DNA from: Saccoglossus kowalevskii
Lineage: Eukaryota; Hemichordata; Enteropneusta; Harrimaniidae
Direction of reading: 5' to 3'
DNA: 32,127 nt
NCBI RefSeq assembly: GCF_000003605.2
Contig: NW_003138337.1
Span: 29,535 to 61,661 of the forward strand
This document shows positions 11,013-24,300 of this stretch, in pieces. Numbering within the stretch: position 1 is the stretch's first letter; each line of letters begins with the position of its first letter. The notes beneath the pieces are model-generated. The model was given only the letters and a program-made list of their open reading frames with translations. It was not told where the DNA came from and searched no databases. The position numbers were made by a program, and so were the translations under genes.

Positions 11013-11351
11013 CTGTAAAATCTGTATTAAAAGCTGCAGCTTCTATTAAAATGGCACAATGCAACACAGGGGATGTGGCTTCTATTAGAGCATCCACACG
11101 TATGAGAAATAGTGAATTTTTGGTTCTCAATTATTCAAAAAGAATGCATGCAACTTATATTAGAGATGCGGCTTGTAATACAGATATTACGGTACATGCA
11201 ATTTTCGTTAAAAAATTCAGAGTTTTGAACAATTTAGTCCAAGTCCAAACAACCTCATTATAACTATAACTATAATTTAACTATATAGGCAAAATTACAG
11301 ATTAGCTAAATCGCTAAAAGAATATGCTACATAAAAAGAAGAGTTTTACAG
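11013..11351. mobile_element. 339-bp MITE-like element, CTGTAAAA ends, TA flanks
   Basis: It starts CTGTAAAATCTG and ends GAGTTTTACAG, with TA on both sides (11011-11012, 11352-11353). The interior repeats the motif CTTCTATTA or its variants with GATG.GGCTT (about 11038, 11078, 11155). Similar motifs occur at about 7498-7530 and 30325-30355. A frame of 70 codons here follows the repeats and is not a gene. Confidence 0.5.
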
Positions 11352-12493
11352 TACATTGTTTTGTCATTGAACAGTTTTTCATCTAAGTACACATTAAATA
11401 TTGCTGCCCCATCAACCACTGCTATAAAAGTTTATGCGCATATGAAACGAGGAAGCCTTGAGCAAATATATTTAATTCATGTGTCTATTAAAACAAAAAT
11501 ATATAAGACAAGTTTAATATTTAACCATGGTGATATTAGAGGAAGATCTTGCCAGAACTCGTGAGATCTCACAAAATTCTATGTATGTGTCAATTGAATG
11601 TATTTTCACCAATGGCAGCACAGAATGGAATTGATGTTGGAAATGTTTAAGTGCGTAAACAGATTTGAGAATATGGCTGCAATAAAAAAACGAAAAATGT
11701 TGGTAATGCACGCTATGTGAATTGGTAACGAGACTAAAAGAAACAGCATGAGAGGGACACTAACCAGATCTTTTACAGAACCCCTTATTTGTAATTACTA
11801 GTAATGTACTGTAATTTTGTCATTATGTTGCAATTCATGCGAGATCTTCAACACATGTCACACCCCGTACAGTATCTTATAAATTGCTGCAGTATATTAT
11901 TGTTCTCCTTTTAGCATTTTCACTGCCAGTTCCCTCTTTTTATCACAAATTCACAAAATATTCCTGTTTATAGAGCACTTTCCTTCAAAAGCTTGGGACA
12001 AAAATAGCTAAATTTGTTGAGTAAAAACTGAAAATTTACTCAAAATTTGGCTGTTAGAGCTTTCCCCATTGGGCAATTATAATGAAAATTGAAAATATGC
12101 ACCAATCATAACTTCTTTTTCTTTCAAGCAATCCAACATCAGGGTACTAGGTGCAAAATTTTTCAATAATTTATTCCAATTTCTGGACTTTTCTTTGAAA
12201 CAGGTGATTTTTTTTTTTTCAATCAAACAGGTCTATACAATGTTTTAAACATTTCTATATTTAACCAATTATAATCAACATATTTTAATAATTTGTTGAA
12301 CACAATGCATAATTTTTCCTGCCAAAATGTTGATGCGACATTTTGCACATATTTATTATTTGTCAATTTCTGGGTTAATTTTAAACCAAGAAAATATAAT
12401 TTTCCATTGGCAACATCTCTCTGTCAAAATCATTAGAAAAAGAGGTTTAAGTGACAAAAGTCGACTTTAGCGCAAGACCTGCAATCTTCAATA

Positions 12494-12566
<73 letters not shown>

Positions 12567-15500
12567 TATATATAATACATATACTAATAAATAATGCAAT
12601 CATCCCATCATATTGGTAATGGAGGCCAGTTACATCATCCTTTTTAAACTAAATTCAACCTGTATCAATAAATTTGAAGTTTTTACCAAAAACCATTAAA
12701 AGTAAGAGTGTGGTTTCCCTAAGGGGAACTTCATTGTTAATCAATTTTATATTAACTTTATATTAAATTCCATTGAAATTAGACTCAAAATGGTTTGTAC
12801 ACACACATTAACAATAATAGGCTGGCTACAGTACATGGCGTAAACAGTCTAAAAATATAGTACCCTGGTACACATGTACCGGTATGTAATATAACTGATA
12901 TTACAGTCACATGAATCGGTCAACCTAGATATAAAAAAAAGCTTTCTTCGGTTATACTCCATAGATTGTATTGAATTGAAAACAAACATCTTCGAGTACT
13001 TTGTCTCATATTTCTAATGATTATCACACTGCATCAATCTTATTGTCACTTCTGTGTTATGCTTTCACAGGAAGCGTAATAATTTGAAATTTCAATAGAT
13101 GCTGGCAATTTTGAAATGTTAATATAAATAGGGGTTATGCAAGTATATTGGAAATCAATCGCATCAATAGCCGCTTTTCAAAAATGTTTTCTCACTTGGA
13201 CAAATTAATAGTTGTATCACAATTGACAACACCTGAAGACACATGCAAATTTCGTTACAGCATAAAAATGTTTTATAATGATGTTTTATGTAAGTGCGAA
13301 ATTGAATGAATTTATCGATTAGGAAATGCTCAGATTCCATTCCACAAATTTTAACACCTGCCGTCGAAGGTCTGTGGTTTCTTCAAATAAAAAACCTTAC
13401 ATCGTAAGACTGCAAAGATGAATTGCTAGAAATCCGATGACAAAAGCGCACTTTGGCTTACAAGCCCGCGGGTGAATTTTTTATACACTGACAAAGCAGT
13501 AAACGGATGTAATTGATTGAGATGAAGTTACGTATAAAATTCACTACCTGAGAGGAAGGGACAAAGCCATCGATTGAAATTAAAAATTGAAGTTCCCTAC
13601 AAATTGAACGAGTGTAATCTAAGAATGAATGTGGCAGTCCCGATCAACTATATGTACCGGTACTATACAGATAGATTTGTTCTCTCAGCATATCTGCAAT
13701 GGAGATGTACAACTATGTTTGCGTCAGTCAAATTCATCAGTTAAATATAAAAAGACAAATGAGGGCGCAATTGAACAAATATACATGATTTACATATATA
13801 CATATTGTCAATTAGAATTCAATTCTGACATTAAAAAAATAAGAATTCTTGATTTTAAACAAAGTTCATCATGAAAAAGAAAGACCTGGCAACCATCACG
13901 GTGAAAACAAAGGGGGAAAACTCTCAGAAAACTGTACTTTTGGGTGGTTGTTGAGATTCTCCTTAACAGTGATTAACAAGATTGTCCCTACATGTGCAAC
14001 ATGTATACAATTGGTTGTTCAGGATTGTCTTATAGTTGATTTTGTGCTGTTTTCCTTTGAAGTCAATTAAAAATCAATTACCACTTGGCAAACCGGAAAA
14101 AAATAATATTATGACAGATCACAATATTTTTCAGTTTCATTATCGAAACTAGATGACCGCAAACTTATCTCACTACCCGAAACCATGTTGCATGAAACAT
14201 TGAAATTTTTATCTTGGATATCAAGATAATGATATTTGAATAATTTTTTTTTACTTCTTCATTGTAATTCTGCCCAAAAAGAAATATTTGGTTACATTAC
14301 AGCAAATAAAAATAGTAACAACATATTTTTTAATGTTTAAATTTAATTATTACCTTTCTGTACATGATCACGATGACATATTTTAAAACAATGATCGTTT
14401 TATCAGGATAATATTTGGTTTAAAATTTCTCTCGGCAATTGGTGAAAGTTGTTTGTTTCATCATAATCAAAAATTAATTTTCCATCGCTGACTCAGAGCA
14501 GTCCCCTGGAATTTGCTTTTTTCTGAATTTCTCGCAATGCATTAGGAAAATCTTTTCAAAAATACAACACAAAGCGTTAAACACTACAGAGTATGGCATA
14601 GCTGAATAAAGAGAAGCAAATCCCAACTATAGATGGCTCCCTAACAAAAACATTGTTCATATGACCTAGTAAAATCTGCAATTTGATTCGTGATAGATTA
14701 TTTCAAAGGCTAGATGACACTTGGAAGTGTGCTGGTATTTATACTTGAAGATTAACAATACTGGTAAATATTACAGCTATTGTTTTCTCATCTCCCAGTT
14801 AACTCTAAGCTAGCATCCCAGAAGCAGCCCCTCGAATATCTTACTTTTATAACTTGCACATGCAATATCACTACCATGTGATTACTAGTATAAAACAAAA
14901 TATGTAAAAGTGATTGTTTCACTACAAAGAAAAAAAACATGGTAAAATGTATAATCTGCAGACTTTACAAGTCTGTGATATGCATCAGTCTCCAGTAATG
15001 GTTACTTCCTTCCACTAAGTTTGAAGTAAATTAGCATGCCGAAGGTTAGGTGTGGACATGTCAAAATACCTGATTTTAAGTGTTTTTTTAACAACTTACA
15101 GTAATTGTTAGCAGTCGGCCATCTTTGATCGGATGACAAAATTATTGTATGTGCATATGTACTTTTTAAGTATGAATTGAATTGCTCAAAGCATATACGT
15201 GTACAAGATACATGTCTAAAACAGAATTTGTCAAAAACAAAATGGTTGCCAGTTGGCCATTTAAAGTCAAATTTACAAATCAAAGTGGCATGCACCAATA
15301 TGAAAAAAACACCTAATTTGCATAAATTATTATTCATGAGCAATAAAAACATTGTCTTTTCTTTGCCAACAAACTATTTCCCATAGCCAACATGGTACAT
15401 GTAGTTAGAAAGTGACTGATTCTATCGTTACGAGCTGTAATACATAATCCCAAAACTGATGTAAGTGTTTTTTTGTGACACATGAGGCAAAGCCAGCAAA

Positions 15501-16700
15501 CTGTTGAAAGTAACCACAGTTTTATTTCTTTAAACATGATCATAGCAAGTTTCATAGAGAATGCAGATCACGTTTATATTTCACTCAAGTACTATTGCTC
15601 AAAATTGTTCTTCAATACGTGACAAGTTACATAATTGAGTAGTTTTGAATGCATAGAACTTCTGCAAGAAATTAGTGGTGCCAAACTGATTGTCGATTGA
15701 ATTGTTTTGAAATGGACACAATTTTAGTGCCTATAAAATTCTACTTAATGTTTTTAAATTCGTTGTTGATTATTCTGTAAAGAAATCACTGAAATGATTT
15801 CATCTGTTTGTAAAAGGGACGTTGTTGATTTGACGACTGACTTTGAAACAGTTCATCAAGATTGGATGGCGCCCTCTCAGGCCAATCCCCCCTACCCCCA
15901 TGTGGGTACTTCAAAAGAGGTCAAAGTTCAATGACCATCTCTGTTGAGATTAATTACCTGCTTTGCATAAAAGTGTTATTGATGATGACAATGAGACACA
16001 CCTGAGTTTAATCCATTGTATGTGGTTGCTGGCACCACCAGTTTTATGATAGGACATAGAAAGCAGGTTTATGGGTTTACTTAATTAATTATTCACTTGA
16101 CAAGTGAAACATGAATGAAATATTACTTCCAATCTTAATACATCCAAATACTTCTTACAAGCATGTGATCTGTGGGGGCCAAAATAATGCAGAAGTTTCA
16201 AAAGCTTACCTCTCAATTGAATGTACTCCTTTAAAGTTGTATCACGTACATGTGGGGCAAGTCATGAACCAGAGTAAAATATTGAAATAATTTGTTAATA
16301 TCCTTTTTTGGCTTTACTCGTTTGAATGTTTAATGATCTTGATTCTCCAGTCAAGTCACTCCCAGAGATATGCAATGAATGCGGAAGCTTCAAACGCAGC
16401 CGAGAGTAATTCCTGGCGCTGTAGATGGGTAAATAAGATTCAGATATAATACACATGTTTTTTTTCTTCTTCGAAGACTAAGGGGAGAGGGAAAGATTAA
16501 TTGTCTTGGTTTCAAAGACACCTGAATGGATTTTACAGTTACTGTGCACATTCACAACATAGTTCATTCAGCTATATAATCAAAACATGCATACCAACAC
16601 CAGACCTAAAATAATAATTTTGGATTCGTCGGATGATGATGATCATGTTATTTTATTTAAGTAGCACGAAATTAATCTATATCATTAATATCTGAAGACT
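11352..16700. other. Long gene-free stretch
   Basis: Apart from the (TA)n tract I see no convincing gene. The overlapping frames at 13629-14070 and 15002-15555 lack recognisable content. The segment at about 15110-15300 (with AAATGGTTGCCAGTTGGCCA) looks like a dispersed repeat fragment. If the distal first exon is real, this is intron. Confidence 0.45.
12496..12576. repeat. (TA)n microsatellite
   Basis: An almost uninterrupted TA dinucleotide tract of about 80 bp, with one G interruption at about 12565. Likely highly polymorphic and able to extrude cruciforms. Confidence 0.97.
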
Positions 16701-17242
16701 TAATTTCTTTTTTTTTTAACGCCGGTAGGTTATTTCGTCTGGCATGAGATGATCGCGTGGGATGATCCCTGGTTTCGCGGACGAATTAATTCTCGGCTTC
16801 ACCCAAGTGCCAAACTGTCAAATGCAAAACCACGACGCTGACCACCACCTTAAATCTCGCGTGTGCAATAGTTTAAGTACTAACACCCAGATTTGTAGCC
16901 CTTTTCTAAGCCTTGAAACCGATATATAGCCAGGAACTGTGCAATCATGAAACATAGTGAACATCTTACCAGTTAAATTTACGGCATGGGAGCTGTCGAT
17001 GTCAAACATGCAAATGTTGTTTTTCCTTCGAAGCCTCAAAGGTCATCAACAGGTCAACTAACTCGCGGGGAAATTCGAGATTTCATAAAAAATCGCAAAT
17101 ACTTTGGTATCTATTAAATTTTAAATGAAGATTTACTATTTCATGTATATATATCGTATTAGATACGATATTTGTTTTCGTTCTGCTATTCTCTTCCTAA
17201 TTAAACTGAAGGAAATTATTCCCATCGTGCCTCTCTCCAAAA

Positions 17243-17350
17243 CATAGCAACAGCGCCATTTTGTTGGTCCAATATGGCGGATGTTGTGACCGATTGCGAT
17301 GAAATTTAAGAGAAAAGCAGGAGAAAAGCCTGAAAATTAATATCTAAGGT
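17243..17350 (+). promoter_or_regulatory. Promoter-like patch upstream of CFAP65: half X-box, YY1-like sites, CCAAT
   Basis: In order: CATAGCAAC (17243-17251, right half of an X-box); GCGCCATTTTG (17253-17263, a YY1 core in reverse); CCAAT (17269-17273); AATATGGCGG (17271-17280, a YY1 core forward). The surrounding 16.7-17.5 kb looks richer in CpG than its neighbours. ATG at 17274 gives an 11-codon frame (MADVVTDCDEI) that stops, so a transcript from here would carry an upstream ORF. A usable donor, TAAG|gtattg, follows at 17348/17349, which would give an ordinary intron of about 0.8 kb to the acceptor at 18145. This is an alternative to the 7.8-kb start site. Confidence 0.35.
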
Positions 17351-18145
17351 ATTGTAGTACTTGGGAAGTATCTTCAGTATGTATACATGATGTACTGAAA
17401 TTGAATAGTGACATATAGTTGTGCGATTTCGGACTGACAGCTACGTTTAAGATCGGTTGCCGAGCTCGCGGGTCAACCCAGCTCCACAAAATAACAAGTA
17501 AACAAGCATAATATTGATAACTATAGTTTAATAGTTGGAAATAACATACTTTTGCTCAACAATCTCGGTGCATATGCCTCGAGAACTATCCAATACTTTT
17601 GATGGAACTAAAAAAAACAGATTCCTTTTAGCTCCATGCTTTAATAATCTGTGTCAACCATCAGAGCCCATTCAGTCAGTGTGAATATTTTTTTTTACAC
17701 ATGATATGTGCATGACTAATGATAAGAAAAATGGCTCTGTAATTTAATTCGACAACTAGGAATTGCAAAATACGATGTACGGTTATTAGTATTAGGTTTC
17801 TTATTTTCCAAAAAATAAACATTATGATAACTACGGTACATGTATTTTTATTTTCCATCATAAACGCTGGAACGCTCCATTTATGCAAAATCGATTTTAC
17901 CGTGGTCCTATGGATTTGTAGGTCCATGGTCTTACCAAACTTGGCACTTTCAAATTGATTGTGTTAGCTATATCCATCAAAATCTAGTGGGTTAAGTCTT
18001 TGCATCACTAAAGTGATTAGCATACATTTGTATAGTATACACGTAACATAATGAACACCTAATGAAAAATTTAAATGTGCATATTGTAATATTGCTACAA
18101 ATTAAATTGCTTTTATATCATGATTAATTTTTCATTTTCTTTCAG
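17351..18145. other. 5' flank or first intron of CFAP65
   Basis: AT-rich sequence ending in the acceptor ttttcattttctttcag at 18145. It contains CpG-bearing sequence at about 17440-17480 and a chance - strand frame at 17676-17927. No further signal seen. Confidence 0.5.
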
Positions 18146-18334
18146 CTTTCCAATTAAGATTTTCAAAAAAATGCCGTCTGCTGTGGCAAACCGCCCTCAG
18201 ATTCAGCGAGTGAAACGCTGTGGAATTGAGGTTGTTGAAGGAGTTACCTGGAAAGGATGGGAGCCTGGTGCAGAATATACTAAAAATATTATTTTGAAAA
18301 ACGTCAATGTTAAAACACAGAAAATAAAATATAG
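18146..18334 (+). CDS. CFAP65: CFAP65 exon 1 of the core gene (ATG at 18171)
   Basis: A polypyrimidine acceptor (ttttctttcag) ends at 18145, and the donor is ATAG|gtacgt at 18334/18335. Bases 18146-18170 are open in the CDS frame (FPIKIFKK before Met), so they are either 5' UTR or coding. The exon encodes the conserved start of the first ASH-like domain ([16 protein letters not shown]). An acceptor in front of the first usable ATG means at least one more exon lies upstream. Confidence 0.88.
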
Positions 18335-21300
18335 GTACGTTTCAATGATATTTGTATTTGAAACAGTACACTTATATTATTACCATCATAGGTGAATAGG
18401 TTCATCGTTTTGTTAGAATACAATTTTAAAATAAATGTGCTGGAATTTTTTTGGCTATTTTTCCAAAGGTCTCGCCACTCCTTTTTCTCAGTATGGGTTC
18501 TAGAATGATAGGTGTGACCGTCTCCCATGCAGAGTTTTGAGGTAGCAAGGCACTAAGGTCACTTGTCATTCTATAATCAGCTTCCAACATGACTACAGTT
18601 GCAGTCATGTTTATTCTTGGCTGCTCTTGGTGAGCATATGTTAATTTGGTCTCCCCACTGATAAGAGTTAGTATAGAATCCAATAATGAAATTGACACAT
18701 AATCAATGTCACTTTTGCTTCAAATTGAGCAATAGAGTAAGTTTAGTTTTAGGCAGTTTCATGTGTTCTAACTTTCATTCGGAATTATAACGTTCACATC
18801 CCAATCTACATGCTTGATTATAATAATAATTTATTGACACAACACTATATATGGTTCATACAGCAGTATGGTCACTAAACAGAACTATAACTACGATACT
18901 TTCAATATAGAATATACATATTTGGCAAAAGGTATACTAAAATAAGTGTCTAAAGCACTTAATAAATATATGAACTAACATTCTTCATTAAGTTTTTCAA
19001 ATTCTGGAAAGGTAATTTTGTCAAATAAGTGTACTCTGTACAAAACAATTTAGCATTAGTGCATTGCATTATGTAATGCTTTTCGTCACCAATTTCTGAT
19101 GCATCACACAATTTGTATATTTGCTCTGTTTGTGTTTCTTATATTTATAACATTGGTATCCTTTGATCTGATTGGTGGAAATATCCATCCACGTTAAATT
19201 GCTTGAATCAATACAATGAATGAATAATGTATTTTTTTTATCAGGGTTCTCAACAAACCGTTTTCATCAGGGTTTTCATTGGGGATAAGCACCCTGTTTT
19301 ATTCAATTAAATGATTAGATATTTCAGATTTTGTTTATAGTTATTTTTCAAAAAACTTAACAATTGTACATTGCATAGTTGAAAAGCAAAATTATCAACA
19401 TACCTTTTTTCATTTTTATATTGTCAGCTCTCCAACATCACGTTTTTTCACCACGTTGTATCCACAACCGATAGTTTTGAGTGCAGGAACCAGTTACACG
19501 TTGCCAGTTACATTTCGACCTCTTGAAAAAGATGTCTATGAGGACAGTATTGAATTCCAAACTTTAGTAAGTGATTTTTATTGATTTTATAACTATCACT
19601 GTTTTGTCACCTTGATTGTCACATTTTGTAAACTTACAGTAAATCTGACATCATCATCTGACATTAAAAGTTAAAACAATTTATTGTCCTCGCTCCCTAT
19701 ATGCAATCTGTTGCGATGACTACAGCCTTTTATGGAGGGGAGGTTGTTAAAATCAAAGTTGAACTAATGTTCCTGAAATCAATCACTTCTGACAATTATG
19801 GTATCTTTCAAAAAAAATTGGGAATCACCTACTATTATTTCAGACCAGAGCTTCACTTTTCACAAATTTCTCAGTTCTGTACTAAATGACTGCCATTGAG
19901 TTGATTAACACAACGAATTTGAAAACTGTAATTTTTTTTGTGTGTGGAAATAAGTTTATATACACCTTATTTTGAAGATTTGGTTTAGTAATCAAATTAG
20001 TTGCTCAGGAAACTATTTTAAAATCTGTCGATATGTGAAAAAAAAAAAGAATTTAACCATGTAGGTTACATCTAAACTTTGTTCTGTTGATTTTATTACA
20101 ACCACATTATCTCTTTGTGTTTAGGATGGTGCATTCAAAGTGCCGATCTGTGCAGTGCTGCCAAAGCATGAACTTGCTGTTCCAGAACATCTCCAGTTTG
20201 GTATGTGTGCTGCACAAGATAACATTGAGATGACGTTTGATATTAACAACATCAGGTAAGAGGATTACATAGTTCTACTGCTATTTCTAGTTGATCTTTG
20301 TGGTTGCACTTGAATTACCTAATAAATAAGCGAGAAATAAAACATATTAACTGAATTCGTGCAACTTATTTAATTTTTTTTTTCAATAGTGAGCTGACCA
20401 CACCCTTTGAATGGAGTATAAAAGAGCCATTCACAGTGGTTCCCCCAGAAGGAACTCTGGATCCCAAATCATCATGTAAAATTAGAGCCACTTTCAAACC
20501 GAAATCTTCCTTGGTGTACGAAACAACTGCCGTGATTAAATATGGAAATGATCTCAGCTGTTATAAGACTGTCAAGCTAGAAGGCATCGGTAAGTGAAGT
20601 ATTTGCCAATTAGCCAAATTTTAGGTTTGTGATTAATTTCTCACTTTATCTGTAGAGCTGATGCTATGTAAACAAACTTGCAACTTTTACTTAAATGACC
20701 ATCAACTCTTCTAAAGAAGAAAAACATATTGAAAAAAAAAATATAGTACTGAATGGTACTTTTAATATATTAAGTACTTGACATACTGTATTATGCATTA
20801 ATTATCACTGGGTTTTAATTTCGATATTTGCAGTGATAAAATAAAATCTGCTAAATTAAATCTATGTGAACATGTGAAATAACAATAAAACTCATTGTTT
20901 CCTTGATAAATTCATGAAATTAAAACACATTGAATATGCCCAAAACATTTAGTGAAATTAAATGTCGGTAAAAATTAATGGTTTTATAATACTTTCAGAA
21001 ATTGTGCTAGACATGGTATGTGTATTTTTATCCTTATTGCTTTTTGCAGGAAAATATCCACATTTACTGGTATCTAGTCTTGGGAAAAGCCCTAGGACCC
21101 TTGAGAACTTGAATGCTGAAGCTGTGATAGAGTTTGGACAAGTTGCTATTGGTCGACAGACAGAAAAATACATTGAACTTCATAATCTGTCACCTGTAAG
21201 TACATCCTTGGATTCTCAATAAATTATTTGCTGTCTCAATGTTAGGTATTGGTTACATCCTTTAATCAAAGGATGTCTGACACTGACACGATTTATTCAT

Positions 21301-24300
21301 TTCTCTTCATAATGCTTAACCACTATCCATCAATATTGATTTCTGACCATCACTGGAAAACTTTCATAGGTTTGTATTTCCCGAACTAAGTTAGCAGCAA
21401 CTTAAAATCATGATGTAACAACTACTAGTTATTTGAAAAATGTTTAGGCAATGTTAGCTCAAATCAAAGATGGTGGCTAATGTCCCAGTTTTACTGACAA
21501 TACTGTTTTAAACAACACATGGTCTTACAACTTGTTAATTATTTAATCCTGGTCTATTCTCATACCCAGATGTATTTGTTATTATGAAAGTATTACCAGT
21601 GAAAAAGAGAATAGGGAAACTGATCTCCTTCTTACTGCCTTCTCTCTCTCAAAAAAACATCTAAAATTGGAAACTTTTTCAAGGCTCAACAATTTCTATA
21701 CTCTCATGTCAAGTTGATTATATACCAGTGCGATTAAAATTTACAAAAAAAAAAGTAATTTTTCAACACAGACAATTTTTTCACCAAGTGAGTAAGCAAA
21801 ATGAGATTAGATTCACTAGAGCATGTGACTGGTACAACTAAAAAGTTATTTGCTGATCTTTCAATAAAACTTTCTAGATTTCAAATTTTCTTGAGAAAAA
21901 TTTGTTTGAAAAGACAATTGATGCCTAACCAAGTTCTTGCTTATGTTAGGAATATAAATTTAATACAGATGAAAATATTCTTAATGTTTCCTATCTGTTT
22001 ACTGCAGGTCAATGCCCCTTATACAATAGAACATCCAACTTCATCCACTCGTATTGATACAGTGTTTACTTGTAAACAGAGAAATGGAGTAGTGCCAGCT
22101 GAAACACTTGTTAGAATACCGGTAAGTTAAGTTTACCAATTCAAATTAAATACCATGTCTCACAAAGAATGATTTTAAAATTAAAACTTTCAATAAATTG
22201 TGGGCTAAATTGTGTGTGTTTTTTTTCTTGGCTTATTCAGGTTAGTTTTACCCCAAAAATTGTTGGTGAAAAATCTGTTGATTATGTACAAGTACAAGCT
22301 ATTGGTAACATCAGTAAAACAGTTGTCAAGCTGGTAGGCAGATGTAAAGGTAACTAAATAAATGTTTTAGAATAGTTAGAGTAAATTTTGGCAGCTTTTG
22401 TCATTTGAATACATAGGTTTTTCTGTCAAAAGTTGACTTTGGTACTCAAAGGGTTAACGATATGCAAATTACCTAATTAATATGCACATAATGTATATAG
22501 AACTATTTTGTGAATGGTGACAAAAGTTGACTTTGGTACTCAAAGGGTTAATAATATGCAAATTACCTAATTAATATGCACAGATGGTATATTTAACTAT
22601 TTTGTGAATGGTTACAAGAGTTGACTTTGGTGCTCAAAGGGTTAATGATATGCAAATTACCTAATTAATATGCACATAATGTATATAGAACTATTTTGTG
22701 AATGGTGACAAAAGTTGACTTTGGTACTCAAAGGGTTAATAATATGCAAATTACCTAATTAATATGCACATATGGTATATTTAACTATTTTGTGAATGGT
22801 GACAAAAGTTGACTTTGGTACTCAAAGGGTTAACGATATGCAAATTACCTAATTAATATGCACAGATGGTATATTTAACTATTTTGTGAATGATTACATA
22901 AGTTGACTTTGGTGCTCAAAGGTTAAACGATATGTAAATTACCTAATTAATATGCACATACAGTATATAGAACTGTTTTGTGAATGGTGACAAAAGTTGA
23001 CTTTGGTACTCAAATAATTAATGTTCCTGTAGTGACTTCCAAACTCATTTACCACTATTCGCTTTTCTCTCTTTTTATTGCAGGGCCCACTGTTTCACTT
23101 AGCAATAAAGTTGTGAATTTCAGTCGTATTGATTCCGGTGAACAGCAGACAAGAACACTAACCATTACAAATAAATCTGACGTGGATGCCACCTATGAGG
23201 TGAGTTGCATAAATACTTTACAAGTCTAGCGCCCTCACAGTTAAAAGTGAATCTGTAACTTAGAATGAGGCTACTGGGCACTGGTTTTTCATGATGAGCT
23301 ATTTGATGCGGTATCTGTAACTTTGTACAAGTCGTTTCCTGCATTGAATTTTTAGTGAATAATGAAGGTTTGAAATCCAACTTATAACAGTAAATTGAAA
23401 TGCGATCTATGGAAATGTTGGCAAAATAAATAGATAATAAATATGACTCAATATAACCTTATGATATTTAGTATTTCAATATAATAATTTTTTCCAACAA
23501 TGTCGTACAAATATTTTATTTTATTCCTGTAATTTAATTATTAATTGTGTACCAAATGAACACAAATTTTTTATTGGGTACAGGGGTTGTTTAAAAAACT
23601 TAATACAGGTTTATTTTGTGAAAAGTTGAAGTTCAATGGGTTTTATTTATACAAAAACATTTTTTGCGTTGTCTCTTGAAAATAGTGCATAAACTAGTCA
23701 GTTAATTAATTAATCCACACTCTGCTCATTTCACAGTTCTTGATTGATTGCTATGAGAGTGTATTCAAGTTTGAGAAACAATCCGGATTACTGCAATCTG
23801 GTGCCTCTGATACCATCATCATGCATTTTGTACCCAGAGAAGCAATCAACTACTACAGGAGAATAACATGCCTTGTACAAAACCAGGTAAGATTATTTAA
23901 ACAGGTCATCGAATTAACAAACATAGTGCATTAATAAAATTGTGAACTGCTTCTGGGAGAGATGAATTTATGTGAATTACCCGAGTCAGTTAAAATCCGA
24001 AATTTTGTAGCTGTGAAAATCTCTCTGGGATCCTAAGTGTCAGTGACTTTCGCAAAACTTTGTCTGCACAATATGCCTTAAAATTCTCAAATCAGACAAC
24101 TTCAAGCAGCAAAAATGGTTTGCAGTATAACTTTAAGATAACCATCAGAATGTTCATGAGATATTTTATAATTTGATGGCATGAAGTAAGTATCTTTGCC
24201 AGCCAAGGTCAGTTTATTTGGCCGTTGCCTCACCTTTATTACTTTGGCATACCTGGCAACTGCGTATTAAAATTCAACATCCTGCCATTTTGTTTTATAT

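Noticed and set aside
11051..11263. 70-codon + frame
   Set aside because: It lies wholly inside the 339-bp TA-flanked element and is made of its internal repeats.
15002..15555. - strand frames of 116 and 73 codons
   Set aside because: Hydrophobic, Cys-rich chance-like composition. Part overlaps a segment resembling a dispersed repeat (AAATGGTTGCCAGTTGGCC).
16818..17039. 73-codon - strand frame (contains MFDIDSSHAVNLTG before a possible GTAAGA donor at about 16968)
   Set aside because: It lacks an ATG at the frame's start, has an in-frame stop just upstream and no downstream exon I can support. A divergent first exon remains possible but unproven.
22984..23229. 81-codon + frame running from the 94-bp array into CFAP65 exon 8
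   Set aside because: It reads through the intron end. Only 23084-23199 is exonic, as shown by the ttgcag acceptor and by collinearity with the family.
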